Shown: piece by piece, positions 9,850 to 22,976 of the stretch | Layout: each line of letters opens with the position of its first letter | Position numbering within the stretch: position 1 is the stretch's first letter | Origin: Takakia lepidozioides | Lineage: Eukaryota; Streptophyta; Takakiopsida; Takakiales; Takakiaceae | Direction of reading: 5' to 3' | Length of the DNA: 64,000 nt | Assembly (NCBI GenBank): GCA_030704615.1 | Contig: CM060733.1 | Span: 56,668,001-56,732,000, forward strand | Notes under the pieces: generated by a model | Told to the model about the DNA's origin: nothing | Database searches by the model: none | Seen by the model: the letters and a program-made list of their open reading frames with translations, nothing else | Translations under genes and position numbers: made by a program

Positions 9850-11560
9850 GTGTACATGAGGTTGGCAATACTAACAATTTTAATTGTCCCTTAATTAAAA
9901 CATATAGTAAAGCTACATGCCCCAAGATTCAAGACAGAGTGGCTACCACATACAACCAAGTGCCCATATTAGAGGAGATTATTTTGTAATATCCAGACTG
10001 ACATACTTACAAATCTCAGAGACTTCCTTTGGACATATACCGGCCCCAATGATGGCATCCAATTCTGCACAGCTCGAGTGAAAATGATAGAGAGATGGTA
10101 TCGGAAAATGGCAGAACAAAATATCAATATATCAGGATAAAGATTTTTATCAAAACAACTTGAGCATGTGTATAACTTCAAATAATATGGAAAAACAAAA
10201 TATTAATGCGGAGAGCCGGATAAAATATGTTCTAATTAAAGACAAAATACATGATGAACGCTGGAACAAATATGCATTAACTAGAAAACAACAAAGTTTT
10301 TTCATGGAACTGTGACATTAAATCAAAATCCAAATGATTTGAAATCTAAACCAATTGAAAATAAAGATGAAAAAGATATCATATAAACAACATTCGTAAT
10401 CCAAATCTACTAACTTGTCGTATCAAAATGAGCCAGAGTCATTACACGGGTCAAATTGATATCAAATGAAATAAATTTTGGGCTTTCAGCTGAAGTACTT
10501 GAGAAATCATTCTCAAGTAGAGAGCTTCGTGGTATGATATTAGAACCATTCATTGTACATATTGAGAATTCTTTTAATTGTTGGATGGTCGTCAAACTTT
10601 ATTAATAAAGTATAGAAGGTTTGAAAAGTGGGTAACGCAAGAGATGCAGAAATGAGAACCGAGAGCCAACCTTGCTATACAGGAAGCCACCAATCACTAA
10701 AATCATGGTGAGTGTAACTAAATCTGTGAACAAGTGGAATAAAGGGGACCGATAGTAACAGTTGCCTCTATGAACTTCTCTGCACCCTCCGTTGCCTTGT
10801 CTTTCCCTCTTGCAGCCACTTTGATCCTACATGCCATACCTGGCCCGATCCCCAACATAGCAAACAACTACTCACGCTGGCTCTGGCTCTCAAACCACTA
10901 GTGACAGACGCTACTAGTGCCTGTGCCACCAGCACGTTGAAGACACAAGTTACAAACATGCTTCTCACCGGACCGACATATTAGTAGAAGTATCTAGAAA
11001 CTGGAGTCAACTAGAACTAGAACTGTCTAGAAAGCCCACGCTAGAAAGTCAATCCTTAATTTTTGGACCAGTCATTTCATTAATTAAAACAGGTGGCCTT
11101 CCTGCATTGGCCCCCTCTTTTAACTTCTGGACCACAGTAACTCCTGGACCACTCTAGAATCCGCCGAATGAAAGTGCTCTACATATTCTTTGCCATTTCC
11201 ATTTTGCTAGCAAGGTTTTTCCTTTGTTAGCAATCTAGCACCATTGTGAACCTAGATTGTGATGACATTGATGTATGGAATATGCATTAAACAAGCCTCA
11301 AATTGCAATGGGCTCTCTTGCTTCACCAAAACATAAGAAGAAAGCATCAGCACAACACACCAATCGGAGGCTTGACATGTAAGGTCGTCTCTCTCTACAA
11401 GAGCCAATAAATGTTCTTATGTTCATAAAACTTGAATATAGCCCATCCATATGGACGTTGTTCTCAGAAGTTGTCCCTAGTAGTGCGGAGCACACGAAGC
11501 CCTAGTTGTTTTTTGGCCTTTGACCAAAAAGAAAATTCCGGCCTAACTAATAAGCACCAA
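9850..11560. other. AT-rich stretch without a recognised gene
   Basis: No conserved coding segment, LTR ends or RNA gene were recognised. All long open frames here lack family motifs and look like chance frames. Confidence 0.5.
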
Positions 11561-11562
11561 CA

Positions 11563-11633
11563 GTCAGTAGCTCAGTTGGATAGTGCACTGAGTGCCACCC
11601 AGATGATTCTGGGGTCAACTCTTGCTACTGACG
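11563..11633 (+). repeat. tRNA-like sequence, possibly the head of a SINE
   Basis: The ends form a perfect 7-bp acceptor-like stem (GTCAGTA with TACTGAC). TAGCTCAGTTGG fits the Pol III A box, and GGTCAACTC is close to a B box. The D-arm is nearly canonical, but the anticodon and T arms pair poorly, so it is not a good functional tRNA. It ends 83 bp upstream of the thioesterase start codon. I read it as a tRNA pseudogene or the 5' part of a SINE. Confidence 0.5.
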
Positions 11634-11715
11634 GGTGTGGTATGGTTCCTGGGTTGTGCGCCATTCCTACGCCTCAATATGGGGCATCTCGTAAGGATGC
11701 TAGAGGTTGCAAGCT

Positions 11716-13041
11716 ATGGCGGACGGCAAGGAGGAGGAGAGGGACTCCGTGGAGTTCACACGCACTTGGCTGAAAAGACTACAGGACAGGGCACCTGCAT
11801 GTGTCTCCCAGGAGCCGCATGGATTCTATGACTCGTTGATCATCCATGACCTCGTAGTGAAGAGTGTTGAACCCAGCCGTCTAGTGTGTACCCTGCCTAT
11901 GAAACCCCGTCTCACTGTAAACTATCCACCCTCCCCTCCACCGCTGTGGTCCTCCTTTCTCCTTAGATCCGAATGATGGTCTTATGTCCCAACCAGGAGT
12001 CGTCATGATGAAGGCACAGTTGGTGTAGGCTTTTGGGTGTAGTGGTGCTTTACCATTGAGTCTATGTGCTGAATGAATGATGGATGCAGAATGACAGGGG
12101 ATTGCTGCATGGAGGGGTCATAGCATCGCTGGTGGACATTGTGGGCACAGGAGCACTTGTGACTGTAGGAGACAGATTAGGGGTGTCCGTTGACATTAAT
12201 GTCTCATATCTTTCAAGCGCAAGCCTTCATGTACGTGCCCTCCTCAACTCCCACCCCATTTCGTCATGTCTGGATAAACCTAGGTCTGTGAAACCAACTG
12301 ACCTAACTGATGGTAAACTAAACATGTGAATTGGGGGCTCAATGAGCCCTAACCATGCACAGCTTCTGATATTATACACCTATTTTCTGGAAATCTTAGT
12401 TCATTAGTCAGTCATCACTGTGGCGAAAGCGAGCAATTGAACTAGGCCATTATGCAAAATCCTACAGAAACCTGTAGGATTATTTCAATGCTGTCTCTAT
12501 ACCAACGTTGTCCACCAGTGTCTCGGTCAAGTTGACTAGACGCATGTTATCCACACAACTGAGTTGTAGTTAAATGAGGATTAACTATATCAAACTAACC
12601 TGAAAGGCAGTGATATGGACTGCTTCTTGAATGACCTAATTTAGATAATACAGACAGGGGAGGGGAGGGGAGTTTGGGCAGATCATCACAAACATGGTGG
12701 GATTTCAAGTAGTCATATGCTACAAAAATGCATATGAAGGGGCATTAGAATTATATTGGTTGAAACTTGCAGGCATGGTACTTGTATGAAACAGTTTTTA
12801 TGCAGAAGTCAATACAATTAGCTGCAGAGATCAAGCTACATCTGCACCGCAATTTCTTTTGCTTCGACAAGTGAAGGGTGAAGTTCATATGTGGCAGGAT
12901 GAGCTGGAGGTGGAAGCCAAAGTGCTGCGATCAGGGAAAAACTTAGCAGTGATTGAAGTCAACATCAGAAAAGCGAATGGTGATCTTGTGGCACAAGGTC
13001 GGCACACCAAGTTTCTCTCTGTACCCGGGTCCAAGCTCTAA
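11716..13041 (+). CDS. acyl-CoA thioesterase, hotdog fold (ACOT13/THEM2-like), 3 exons
   Basis: Exons 11716-11916, 12090-12230 and 12898-13041 join in phase 0 at GT-AG introns to give 161 codons ending SVPGSKL. The protein matches the small 4HBT thioesterase family: an N-terminal helical part, then GLLHGGVIASLVDIVG (the HGG turn and catalytic helix), GVSVDINVSYLSSASLH, and the last strands EVEAKVLRSGKNLAVIEVN and VAQGRHTKFL. Such enzymes hydrolyse acyl-CoA (or related aryl/acyl thioesters) to free acid and CoA, working as tetramers. No clear organelle-targeting peptide is seen, although plant members act in peroxisomes, mitochondria or plastids. The start ATG at 11716 gives the usual family length. 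No frameshift or nonsense change was found, so it is probably functional. A tRNA-like repeat lies just upstream. Confidence 0.88.
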
Positions 13042-13488
13042 GTGCGGATTTTAGGGAGCAGCAGGAGATTTTAGAGAGTCAGCAATGGGAATCTAGAAAA
13101 CATTCTGAAGCAGAGATCTGGTACATTCTTACATTCTTGAAGCAAAATAATCAGGCTGCCCACAGGAGGTTGGGGATGACAAGTGGGTGAAGGGGGCCAT
13201 GGGGGATCAGGTGCCTACTTGGGAAAGTACCAATACTTTTGGTGGATTGAGCTGATCTGTCAGTCTGAAGTCATGCTATCCTGCATGCAAGAACTGTATT
13301 GTAACTTAGTTAGCATCAGCTTGAATACGTTCTGAAATCCTTTTCTTCAGTTTTTTCCCTTTCTCCAGAAACAAGCGTAATGTCTTCACTTTGCATGTGC
13401 TCAAATCAGCTCTTGTTCTTCTTTAGACCGTTTCCATGGGCTCTTATCATCAGATGTAGGCCTAAATGGGTATTCTCAATCACAGCAG
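13042..13488. other. intergenic stretch between thioesterase and PPR locus
   Basis: No gene recognised. It presumably holds the thioesterase 3' untranslated region. Bases 13485-13506 resemble the inverted sequence at 17396-17420 (see the PPR inverted pair). Confidence 0.4.
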
Positions 13489-15672
13489 TTGGTTGAACCC
13501 TCCTTGGGTATTATCCAAAGTGGATTCCAGCCAAACATTTCTCTGCTGAACACGCTTGTGAACATGTATGCCAAGTGTGGCAGCGTGGTGGATGCACACC
13601 AAGTGTTTGACAAAATGCCTGAAAGAGATGTAGTTACGTGGAATATAATGTTAGCAGGATATGCAAAGCATGGGCGTGGTAGGGAGGCTTTGGAGATATA
13701 TGAGCAAATGGTACAGGAAGGGGTGATCCCAAATAGGGTCACATTCGTTTGCGTTCTGAAATCATGTGCCACAATGGGAGCCCTGGAAAAGGGCATAGAG
13801 GTTCGTAATGACATCATGAAAACTGGAATTGTGCCAGATATTATTTTGGGGAATGCCCTTGTTGACATGTATGCCAAATGTGAGAGCATGAAGGATGCGT
13901 GCCAACTGTTTGAAAAGATGGTTAAAAGAGATGTGGTCTCATGGAGCTCTATGATAGCAGGATATGCTCAACGTGGGTACAGTGGGGACGCTTTGCAGAT
14001 CTACTACCAAATCTACAGGAAGGGGTGACCCCCAACAAGGTCACATTTACTTGCGCTCTGAATGCGTGTGCCCACCTAGGAGCTTTGGCAAAGGCTATAG
14101 AGGTTGAGGCCGACATCAAAAAAGCTGGAATTGTGCCAGATATCATTCTAGAGAATACACTTGTTGATATGCACGCCAAATGTGGGAACATAAAGGATGC
14201 ATGTGAAATGTTCAACAAAATGGCTCGACGAAATGTGGTCTCATGGAACACCATGATCAGTGGATATGCTCAACATGGCTGTGGCAGTGAGGTTTTTGAG
14301 ATCTATGAACGAATGTGGCAGGAAGGGGTGACACCAAATGGGGTCACATTCACTTGTATTCTCAATGTGTGTGCCAACCTGGGAGCCCTGGAAAGGGGTG
14401 TAGAGGTCCATGCTGACATCATGAAAATTGGATTAGTGCAAGACATCATCGTAGAGAATGCCCTTGTCGACATGTATGCAAAATGTGGACGCCTGAATGA
14501 TTCGCGGCAATTGTTTAACAGTATGGCTAGACGAAATGTGGTCCCATGGAACACCATGACTGCAGGATATGCTCAGCATGGGCGTGGTTGGGAGGCTCTC
14601 GAAATTTATGCACAAATGAGAGGGGAAGGGGTGATGCCTGACAACGTCACATATATTTGTGTTCTCAAGGCGTGTGTGAGTCTAGGAACCCTGGAAAAGG
14701 GCAAAGAGGTCCATGCTGACATCCTGAAAGCTGCAATTCTGCCAGATATTGCTCTGGAGAATGCCCTTATCGATATATATGTGAAATACGGGAGCATGAT
14801 TGATGCACATAAAACGTTTGTCAATATGGCTGAAAGAGATGTAGTGTCATGGACCACCATGATTGCAGGATATGTTGTTAGGGAGGCCATCAAAATGTAT
14901 GAGGAGATGATACAGGAAGAGGTGAGGCCCGACAGGTTCACGTTCAATTGCGCTCTCAATGCGTGTGCCACCCTAGGATCCCTAGAAAAGCGCAAGCACA
15001 TCCCTGCTGACATCAGCGAAAGTGGAATTGTGCCAGATATTATTTTGGAGACTACCCTTGTGGATATGTATGCTAAATGTGGGAGTATGGTGGATGCGTA
15101 TCAAATGTTCAACAATATGGCTGAACGGGATCTGGCCTCATGGAACGCGATGATCACAGGCTGTGCCCAGCATGGGTGCAGTAGGGAAGCCCTGTTTGAA
15201 CAAATGCAACATGAAAGGCTTGAAGCCGAATGATATCTCCTTTATAGGTCTTCTCTCTGCGTGGAACCACAGGGGCCTGGTGGACAAAGGCTGTTATTAC
15301 TTTGACTCCATGAGTCAAAATCGTGGCCTCACTCCTACAGTGGAACATTTTGGCTGTATGGTAGACCTTCTTGGCCGTGGAGGGCGTTTGGATGAGGCAG
15401 AGGACTTCATTAACAAAATGCCAGTGGAACCAGATGCTTCGGTGTGGAGGGCCTTGCTTGGTGCCTGCAGAATTCAAGGCAACGTGGAGTTAGCAGAACG
15501 TGCCGCAAAGGGCATTCTTAAATGTGATCCACAGCAGGAGGAAGCATATGTGCTGCTATCAAATGTCTATGCTGCAGCTGGGAGGTGGGATGCCAGAGCA
15601 AAGGCTAGAAAAATGATGGAGTACAGTGGTTTAGAAAGTAGCCAGGGAGCAGCTGTTGAAGGCAACAACTAA
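13489..15672 (+). pseudogene. PLS-class PPR protein, two frameshifts, no DYW domain
   Basis: The plus-strand sequence codes for about six P-L-S triplets of PPR motifs, each with a phrase like NTLVNMYAKCGSVVDAHQVF followed by VVTWN.M..GYA.HG and TF.C.L.ACA.LGALEKG. An E-type C-terminal region follows (MVDLLGRGGRLDEAEDFINK, SVWRALLGACRIQGNVE, YVLLSNVYAAAGRWD). Members enter plastids or mitochondria and bind RNA, often for C-to-U editing. The frame is broken by an apparent one-base loss near 14020 and a one-base gain near 15215; each is seen because motif spacing is perfect across the joint in two frames. The protein stops at 15672 before any DYW domain. No transit peptide is evident, so the 5' end is probably missing. 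Confidence 0.85.
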
Positions 15673-15930
15673 TTGCACATTTGTTGTCGACGGCAAAACT
15701 GCAACCAAAATGAAGGAGGAAGGGTGCACCTGACAGGCGCTTTATATTGAATGATGTGGAGGAGGTCATCCCAATGGGAGGCTGGGCTTAGCATTTGGCT
15801 CATTAGCATGCCCCTTAGCTCCCTATCCATGCCATCAAGAACCGTTGGGTCTGAGGTGACTCCCACACCACGACACAGATCATGGGATGAGCAGTTGTTT
15901 TAAGGACCACTTTCATGCACATTGCTTGTT

Positions 15931-17396
15931 TCACCAGTAATCCCCAGAAGAACAAACCCCATCTTGGAAGTGGTGAAAGCGGTTGGCATCCCGCCCAACA
16001 ATCTCCGAGATGAACTTGGTGGCTGTGTGGCAGTCACCACACACACGAAGGTTCTTGAAGATGCGAATAGGTGTCTGAGGGGGGGTGCTGATGAGCCCAA
16101 AAGCAATAGCCAGCCTCTCACTGTGATGGCAAAGAGAGAATTCCTTTTCCTCCTCCAAATCATGCAATACATATCGTGTGTCAGGAATATAGCCTGCCGC
16201 CTTCATGAAACCAGACAATCTCTTGAGCTCGGCATGGATTTCCTTAATTTGTGGATGCGATTCATCCCATCCCACAAATGTATGCACCAGGTTGTTAGCC
16301 TCAATGAAGCTGTGCCCTGCATCCTTAATGATACCCCTGCTCTCCAACAATTTTCTCACCTTTGCTTTATCTTCCCACCTGCCGGCGCATAGATGTTCGA
16401 CAGCAGCACAGAAGCCGCAGCTTGCTGTGGATCACTTTCTACAATGCTTTTCGCCGCACTTTCTGCAACCTCCACATCACAATGAACTCTGCAGGCACCT
16501 AGCAAGGCCCTCCACACAGATGCATCTGGTTTGATAGGCATGTTTTTGATAAAATCTTCTGCATCATCCAATTGGCCAAGCAAGTCCACCATGCAGCCAA
16601 AACGCTCCACAGTTGGAGCAAGCCCATGAATCTTGCTTATGGAATCAAAGTAATGAAGGCCTTCATCCACTAGACCACATGGCTGCATGCAGAGAGAAGA
16701 GATATGAAGGTTATACCATTGGGCTTCAAGCCCCTCCTGTATCATCTGCTCAAATAGTTGGACGACCTCCGTATCCCATTCTTAAGATGTCACGATGGAC
16801 CTTTCTGCCCTTTTCCAGTGCTCCAAGACTGGCACAGGCATTGAGAACACAAATGAAAGTGACCCTATCTGGCGTCACCCCTTCCCGTTGCATATGCTTG
16901 TAGATCTCAAACGCCTCCCCAGCGCACCCATGGTGGGCATATCCTGCTATCATTTAGTCCACGTAAATGCATTTCGTTCAGGCATTTTGTCAAATACTTG
17001 GCGTGCATCCACCACGCTCCCGCACTTGGCATACATGTTGACAAGGGTATTCAGTAGAAACAGGTTTGGTTTGAATCCACTTCGAACCATGTGTGCGTGC
17101 ACCTGTTCCCCTCTGCCAGGCCTTTCATGTTGGTGCACTCGTGCAAGATACAGACGTAAGTATCGGAGTCCGCCCGAATGCCTGATTGCTTCAAGATCTT
17201 TCAGTTGTCCTGCCTGGCACAGTGTCCTCACATCCCCATAGCTGAGAGAAGAGTTCTTCTTGACTTCCTCTCTTACTCCTCTTTCAATGGCACTGGTGAC
17301 GGTGGGGGTGCTAACACTGCCGCCAGCCCGATATCCTGGAATTACCTGCGTTTGATCCAACACTTTCATGCTGCATGATTCAAAAAACCCTTCCAC
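15931..17396 (-). pseudogene. PPR-DYW protein, minus strand, broken
   Basis: The N-terminal part (17396 to about 16950) has a leader then VHAHMVRSGFKPNLFLLNTL and the PPR phrase VNMYAKCGSVVDARQVFDKM. The middle (about 16750-16953) has GYAHHGCAGEAFEIYKHMQR. The E region lies at 16356-16745. The C-terminal frame (15931-16359) is a full DYW deaminase-like domain with the HSE motif ([12 protein letters not shown]), the zinc-binding CGDCH, and the diagnostic ending CSSGDYW. Stops and frame changes near 16955, 16748 and 16370 separate the pieces, and several PPR triplets seen in the neighbour are absent, so it looks like a pseudogene of an RNA-editing factor. It lies tail to tail with the PPR at 13489-15672. 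Confidence 0.85.
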
Positions 17397-20300
17397 CTAA
17401 GGAGGGTTCGACCAATTCTCAACCCAAAATCCCTCCAGTGTGCGCTTGGGTTTGAAGTCCGGTGCAAGCAGAGGAGCAGTCTTAGCCATCAGTTGCAAGG
17501 GTCCAGCGTCCAGCACGCCTACACCGCCCATTTCCTGTCTGCCTCGTTGTGATCCTAACGACGTGGTGACGACCTCCCCTTCGTATGTCTGGATGGTCTC
17601 ACAACAAGTCCCAGTGAGAGTACTGATACTTCCTGCAGCTTGGAATTAATGCATTCAGGGGATTATCCTTGGCTCGCCGCCCTATCCATCCTCCTGAAGA
17701 CCTTAAGTTGCCCTCTGGTAGATGTGCTTTTTGTCCAATATTATCATCTTTCCAAGCTCAAAGAAGGGATCCAATTTGAAGATCCCTCATACTCTGCACC
17801 TGGACATATAGCACACAGGGCATTAACAGATTACAGAAGCAGAAGGGTTTTAATACTGAGCAACTAGACACAGAAGAAGGGATGTCATCACAAGCGTTGG
17901 AAGATCTTGTCACACACCCCGGTACACATGTGAAATACGACCACCTCAGGAGGTATCAGTTATGATTGAAGCTATCAATGAGATAGCTGTTGGCACTCCC
18001 ATTTCAGATTGACTTGTGTGTTCTCACATCGATCTACGACTCTTGATGACTCTGGTAATCTCAATCATGGGTGCTCTTTTTTTCTATGGGAGTCCCGCAC
18101 CTTGCCATTCTCGCCTATTATGGCAGGTAATGGCTCCGAGGTTCAAAATGGGGGTCTCAAAAATCTGACAAGGCCATTTGAGACGCCTACCATTTGGACA
18201 AAACCATAGGTTTCCATCTCTCTCTGTCTCCATACCACAGGTTCATCTACTCAGAGTTGTACTCAGGCAGGAAGGCAACAACACTTCCTGGATTGCAACT
18301 AGCAAATGCTAAAGCACAGTCAATATTTATTTGCAATGATGGCCCACACGCCCACACCCAAAACTTGCCTTCGTTCATGACAAACTTTGTAGCCCAACAT
18401 GCAGTCCTTTCAAATTTTGCCCTGTTTGGCGGCACAATGACCAACTGCTACATTTATCTTGCTTCCGCTGGAAAATCAAAACTGAAGAAGTGGGTCAGGT
18501 AGAGAGATGACAAAGTGACAACGTACCTGTCAAATACCTTGCCAGAAGGTACCATGGATAGTTGGCTGCAACCTGTAATCAAGCAGTGAACCCAATCCGG
18601 AGACAGCACTATCAGTGCCATTCAATACCTTAAATTAACCACTATTCCTGCTAAAGTTATGTACACTGCTATCTGAAAAACAGTGTACATGTAGCAACAT
18701 GCGTTTCACTGGGATCAGTGCAACGCAGGGAGATGGCGAAATGGCGGGGGCAGCTGCCCAAAAAGCGCACGCCAGTTTAGATTTAGCACTAAGGGGGCGG
18801 GGGGGGGGGGTACTGCTAAAATTCGCTGTAAACTAGGAAGGATTATCTTTAGCATAGATAGCAGTAGTTAGTGCTAAAATATTTAGAGCAGGTGGTGGTT
18901 CTGCCAGGAAGTCTCGTGGGGGTCTGAGAGATAGGCAGAGGGGAGGTTGTGGGCGCGGTAACAGGGAGGCGGTGAAGTGATTTTTGAGTTATGAAAAGGA
19001 GTCCCGTTGCTGAAAGCCATTAGAGGATTCAGTAGATTGGTGATGTGAAGGTTATAATCACAATCTGAGGCACATAAGCTGGGAGGTTCCGATGTGCTTG
19101 GGTGAGGAAACTTGGAAGCCTGTGCTGGAAGTCGTATAAGGATCCACCATCAGCTTGTCAAGATTTTTGGCAAAAGGAGAGGTAAGAAACGCTAAACGGA
19201 GGGGCTGTGGCAACAGTTGAGATAGTATATCGCGTCTCTCCGTGAGAGTAACTGGAAAGAAAGTCTCAAGAGTTGAATCTTCCATCATTCAAAGCAATTT
19301 CTGGACTCTTTTGAATAGAATTATACTGCAAACGTTCGTTACCACTGGGGTACAGAAAGGTCAGACTTTTTTTTGCCAAGGTTTTCCTCAGTCGGGGTTT
19401 CAGTGATTTGCAAATGGTAAGCAATTTTCCTTAAAAATCCAGGCTTTTAGATTCACAAAATATCAGTTTCAGCCCTTTGATGCTCCCAGCCCAGATCCAG
19501 GGCACTAAATTGACTGCTTTTGGCTTTTTGGTAAGCCTGGATTTGTCAACAGTTGCTATATTTGATGTATCCGAGACCTCCACCCTCAGTGATCCTCGCC
19601 GATTCTGGCAGACTTCTAGCTAAGTCGCATCACATCATTCATCATTCTGCAGAGATTGCAGCAGATGGAAAAGCAAATGTTCCACTCTGTAGGGTTTAGC
19701 TTTTGACCACAACCAAATGCATCTACAGAGGCATGCCATTGTACACAAGCTTTTTTGTGGCCTGCTGCAACCTAGCGCTGTGGTACCAGTCAATCTGGGA
19801 AGGTCCAGACCTTGTGAGGTCTGATTGATATGAATTGTTGAGAGATCAGAAGCAGCTTCAGATTTCCTTGAGCCATGTTGTGAAATTATGGGTCAGACCT
19901 AGTAAAAAAACGCAAGGAAGCCTCACTTGGACGGCCTAGTTCATTTTATGAGATTGAAGGATTGAAGGATTTAACGCCTAACAATGTGATGCTTCCATAA
20001 CTTATCAGTTTTGGGGCAAAGTAAATGATTTATGGTTCTGTTATAATTCTCTCAAGACAGGTGTCATGATGTTTGGTTAGCCCATTTCATGGTGAATGCG
20101 TGTGTACATGATTTGCGTGCGCTGTGTGGACGGAGGTTATTGCAGGATGCACAGGAGTATGTGTGGAGAGTCGCCATTTAGCTGGACTTCCAGGATAACC
20201 AAAGAAAACCAAGAAACAATTCAGTGGGCAAGCTGGTAGCCGCTGGAGATTAGAACAGGCTTTGATGGCTTGTGTATCTTTTGTTCAAGATACACAGATA

Positions 20301-20493
20301 CTTTAAGATTACTCCTCTTTCTCTGGAGGAGGGTTGCACTTTTAAGAGCAGAATTAGACAAATTAAGAAAGTACAGAGTACGGAATAGCAGGTTTGGTTG
20401 GGGCAGGGTTGTCAATGTGTAGATGTACTGATCTTCTCTGGGAATTACCAAGGGGCCATTTAACTACAGACTATACAAAGCAAGACTGACAGA
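17397..20493. other. intergenic region without a recognised gene
   Basis: No conserved protein segment was found. Notable small features are a perfect 10-bp inverted repeat ATGTACACTG (18659-18668) with CAGTGTACAT (18681-18690) and an unusually long G run near 18795-18810. The part just upstream of 20494 should hold the promoter and 5' untranslated region of the ENTH gene. Confidence 0.4.
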
Positions 20494-22976
20494 ATGGACA
20501 TACTAGAGAATCTAGGGGAGAAAGTGGGGCTAGGAAACGTGGACCTGGAGAATATCAAGAAGCAGGCTTCCTTCTTCATTAAAGACAAGCTCAAAGTTGC
20601 GCGCCTTGCCTTCACGGATGTCACTCCTGCCCAGTTGTAAGTTTGTCTTCTGTCTCTATTTCTGCCTCTGCCAGAAGTCAAAATTAGTGGTGAAAAAGTA
20701 AATTAGAGAAGATGACTGTTGTGGTGAAGTGCACATAGGGTGGAGGACATTATTTAATCAATGTCTTCATTAAGATGCATAGCCATGGTTCGGCTCTAAG
20801 TCAATCGGCTATGCCTTGATGTTGCTCTTTTTCATACTTCGGCTGAGATAGAAAGAGGGATAGGGGTAGTGTGGGCTAGGTGTTCTGATGAAAAGGGTGA
20901 TGGGGCCTCCATTTCTCCATGGGGGAACAGGATGACAGAAGAGGCCACAAATGATGATGAATGGGGCCCAGCCACAAAAGTGATGGCATCCATATCTGAG
21001 GCCTCATTTCATGTGGAGGAGTATACCCGCATTGTGCACGTCCTGCATGGAAGGTCGTCCTTTTTCATTGCAATGCTTCATGTCCTATATCTGAAGTAGC
21101 TACATGACTATGGACCTTTCCAGGGATGTGAAGTTCATATTGGGTTTTCTGGTCTTCATCAGATTAGCAATAAACCAAGATTAACTTAGGGGTTGGTCGC
21201 TTCAGGGCTTCAGCATATGATACGGCTGTACTTAGCAAAGCTGAGTAGCAGGTTGCAGTTGCTCTAAGGGATAAAAGTTGTGAGTGCACCTTGGTTACAT
21301 ATCGTACAAAACTAATCAACTATCTATGGTTTGCTTGTTGGGGGTGTGGCACTGCAGATTGGCACTGATAGGGAAGAAGTACTGGAGGCAGTTCTACAAG
21401 ACGCTAGTCCTCCTGGAGTATCTCTTAACTCATGGTCCTGAGCAGATGGTCATGGAGTTCCGCACAGATAGATACAATATTGAGGACCTTACCCGCTTCA
21501 ACTACGTTGATGACCGCCTGTAGGCTTCTTCCTTTTCTTGTCATAACCCTGGATGTTGCAGGCCTTGGAAGCTATCTGCACTTTGAAATCCTTGTATTAC
21601 TTGATTATGCCTTGTCACTTTCACCAGAGAGCACTTAAATTTGGGATTTCCTTGATTCTGGTTGTGTAGGGTGGACCGAGGATCAGTTGTCCAGAAAAAG
21701 GCAAAGCAAGTTTTGCAGTTCCTGATGGAAGATGAAGTCCTGAAGGAGGAACGCAGCCGTGCCCAAAAAATCTCCAAAGGCATTCTGGGCTTCGGGGGTT
21801 TCTCAACAGGAAGTAGTGCAGCCACTCCCACCCGGTTTTCCGTTGAAGGGTTTGGCAGTACACTACCATCTCATGGCTCCCAGGGCCTCATGTTTGATAG
21901 TCTCTCCCCATCCTTCCTGGATACAAAAGGAAACAATCTCGACCAAACGTTTACAGTTTATGAGGAAAACAATTTCCCACATGATAATATGCATCAGCAG
22001 GAAAAAGTGAACACCAGTAGCGGTCGAAGCTCAAGCACCGACTGGCATGCATTCGAGGACGACATCATAAGGCCCCCTTCTTTGCAGAGCATCAATGATT
22101 TTGGTTGGGCAGATTTCTCAGTAAGTGGATGAAATCTACTCTACCTTGTTTTATGATGTCCTTATCAGGTGCCTATTGGTCAGGTTGTGCAGTCTAGAAG
22201 TTTACAGACATCCTTTTGTGATTTCTTATCCTTGTCCGTTGAGAGTCTCTGATTGTTAGTCTTAGCTCCAGTTTTCAGGTGTTGCCACCCATTTTCCTCT
22301 GGTGTCTAACCATGGCATGGTATGCGACCTGTGAAGTTGAACTCTCTAAGTCATGAGAAAGCTGTAAGACCCTGCAGCACGAAGAGCTGGATTTCCTTGC
22401 CTTTCTAATAAACTCAAGTTCTTTTGGCTGAAAGTGGGCTGTCAGTGAAGTGCTCTAATTTGCCCACTCTTGCTGCAGAGTTCTAGCCCCGGCAGGAGTC
22501 CTAACACAAATGGTGCGTCGACACCCATAAGTGCTGACTGGTATCCCTTTGAAGAACCTGTGGGGCCCTCTTCTTTGCAAAGTTCTACCCGGAACAGAAC
22601 TCCCAATACTGGTGGACAGACCCCTCAAAGCACATTGGATTCTCCTATCCACGGGCTCTCAGAGAGAGGGCCCAAGTTAATTACTCTTTCAGCACAAAAG
22701 AACGACCCTCAAATCAATGCTGGGGCTAACTGGTCAGTGCCATCTTTTGTTAAGTTCACCTTACCACCACCCCCACCTCCACCAGGTGGTTCAAAAGTTG
22801 CTGTAAAAGTACCAAGGGCCCTGGAATCAGTGCAAGCAGTCCCAGATCTTATTGACATGAGCGATGAGGTCCCAAGTATTTCTTCTGACTTGGCATCACT
22901 GGAGGACCAGGAATCTCTGAGTAAGATGGCAGTTCAGCCTAGTAAAGTAGATGGCATAGTATATCTTCTGCTTTGA
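20494..22976 (+). CDS. ENTH-domain (epsin-like) clathrin adaptor, 5 exons
   Basis: Exons 20494-20636, 20931-21053, 21358-21519, 21670-22120 and 22479-22976 join in frame at GT-AG introns to give 458 residues. Residues about 15-175 form an ENTH domain: KLKVARLAFTDVTPAQL, EEATNDDEWGP, the helix YWRQFYKTLVLLEYLLTHGPE, FNYVDD and the final helix KKAKQVLQFLMEDEVLKEER. ENTH domains bind phosphoinositides and bend membranes during clathrin-coated vesicle budding. The rest is a low-complexity Ser/Gly/Pro tail with two similar acidic-aromatic phrases (DWHAFEDD, DWYPFEEP), a run of seven prolines and DLIDM, plausible adaptor or clathrin-binding peptides; no NPF was seen. The layout resembles plant ENTH/VHS proteins on Golgi, TGN or plasma membrane. 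The start at 20494 gives a full first ENTH helix. All phases fit, so it is probably a working gene. Confidence 0.88.

Noticed and set aside
11563-11633. Functional tRNA gene
   Set aside because: Acceptor stem and A box are good, but the anticodon and T stems have mismatches and the T loop is atypical.
18194-18502. 102-codon open frame as a host gene
   Set aside because: No recognisable motif, no splice context, no neighbour support; it looks like a chance frame.
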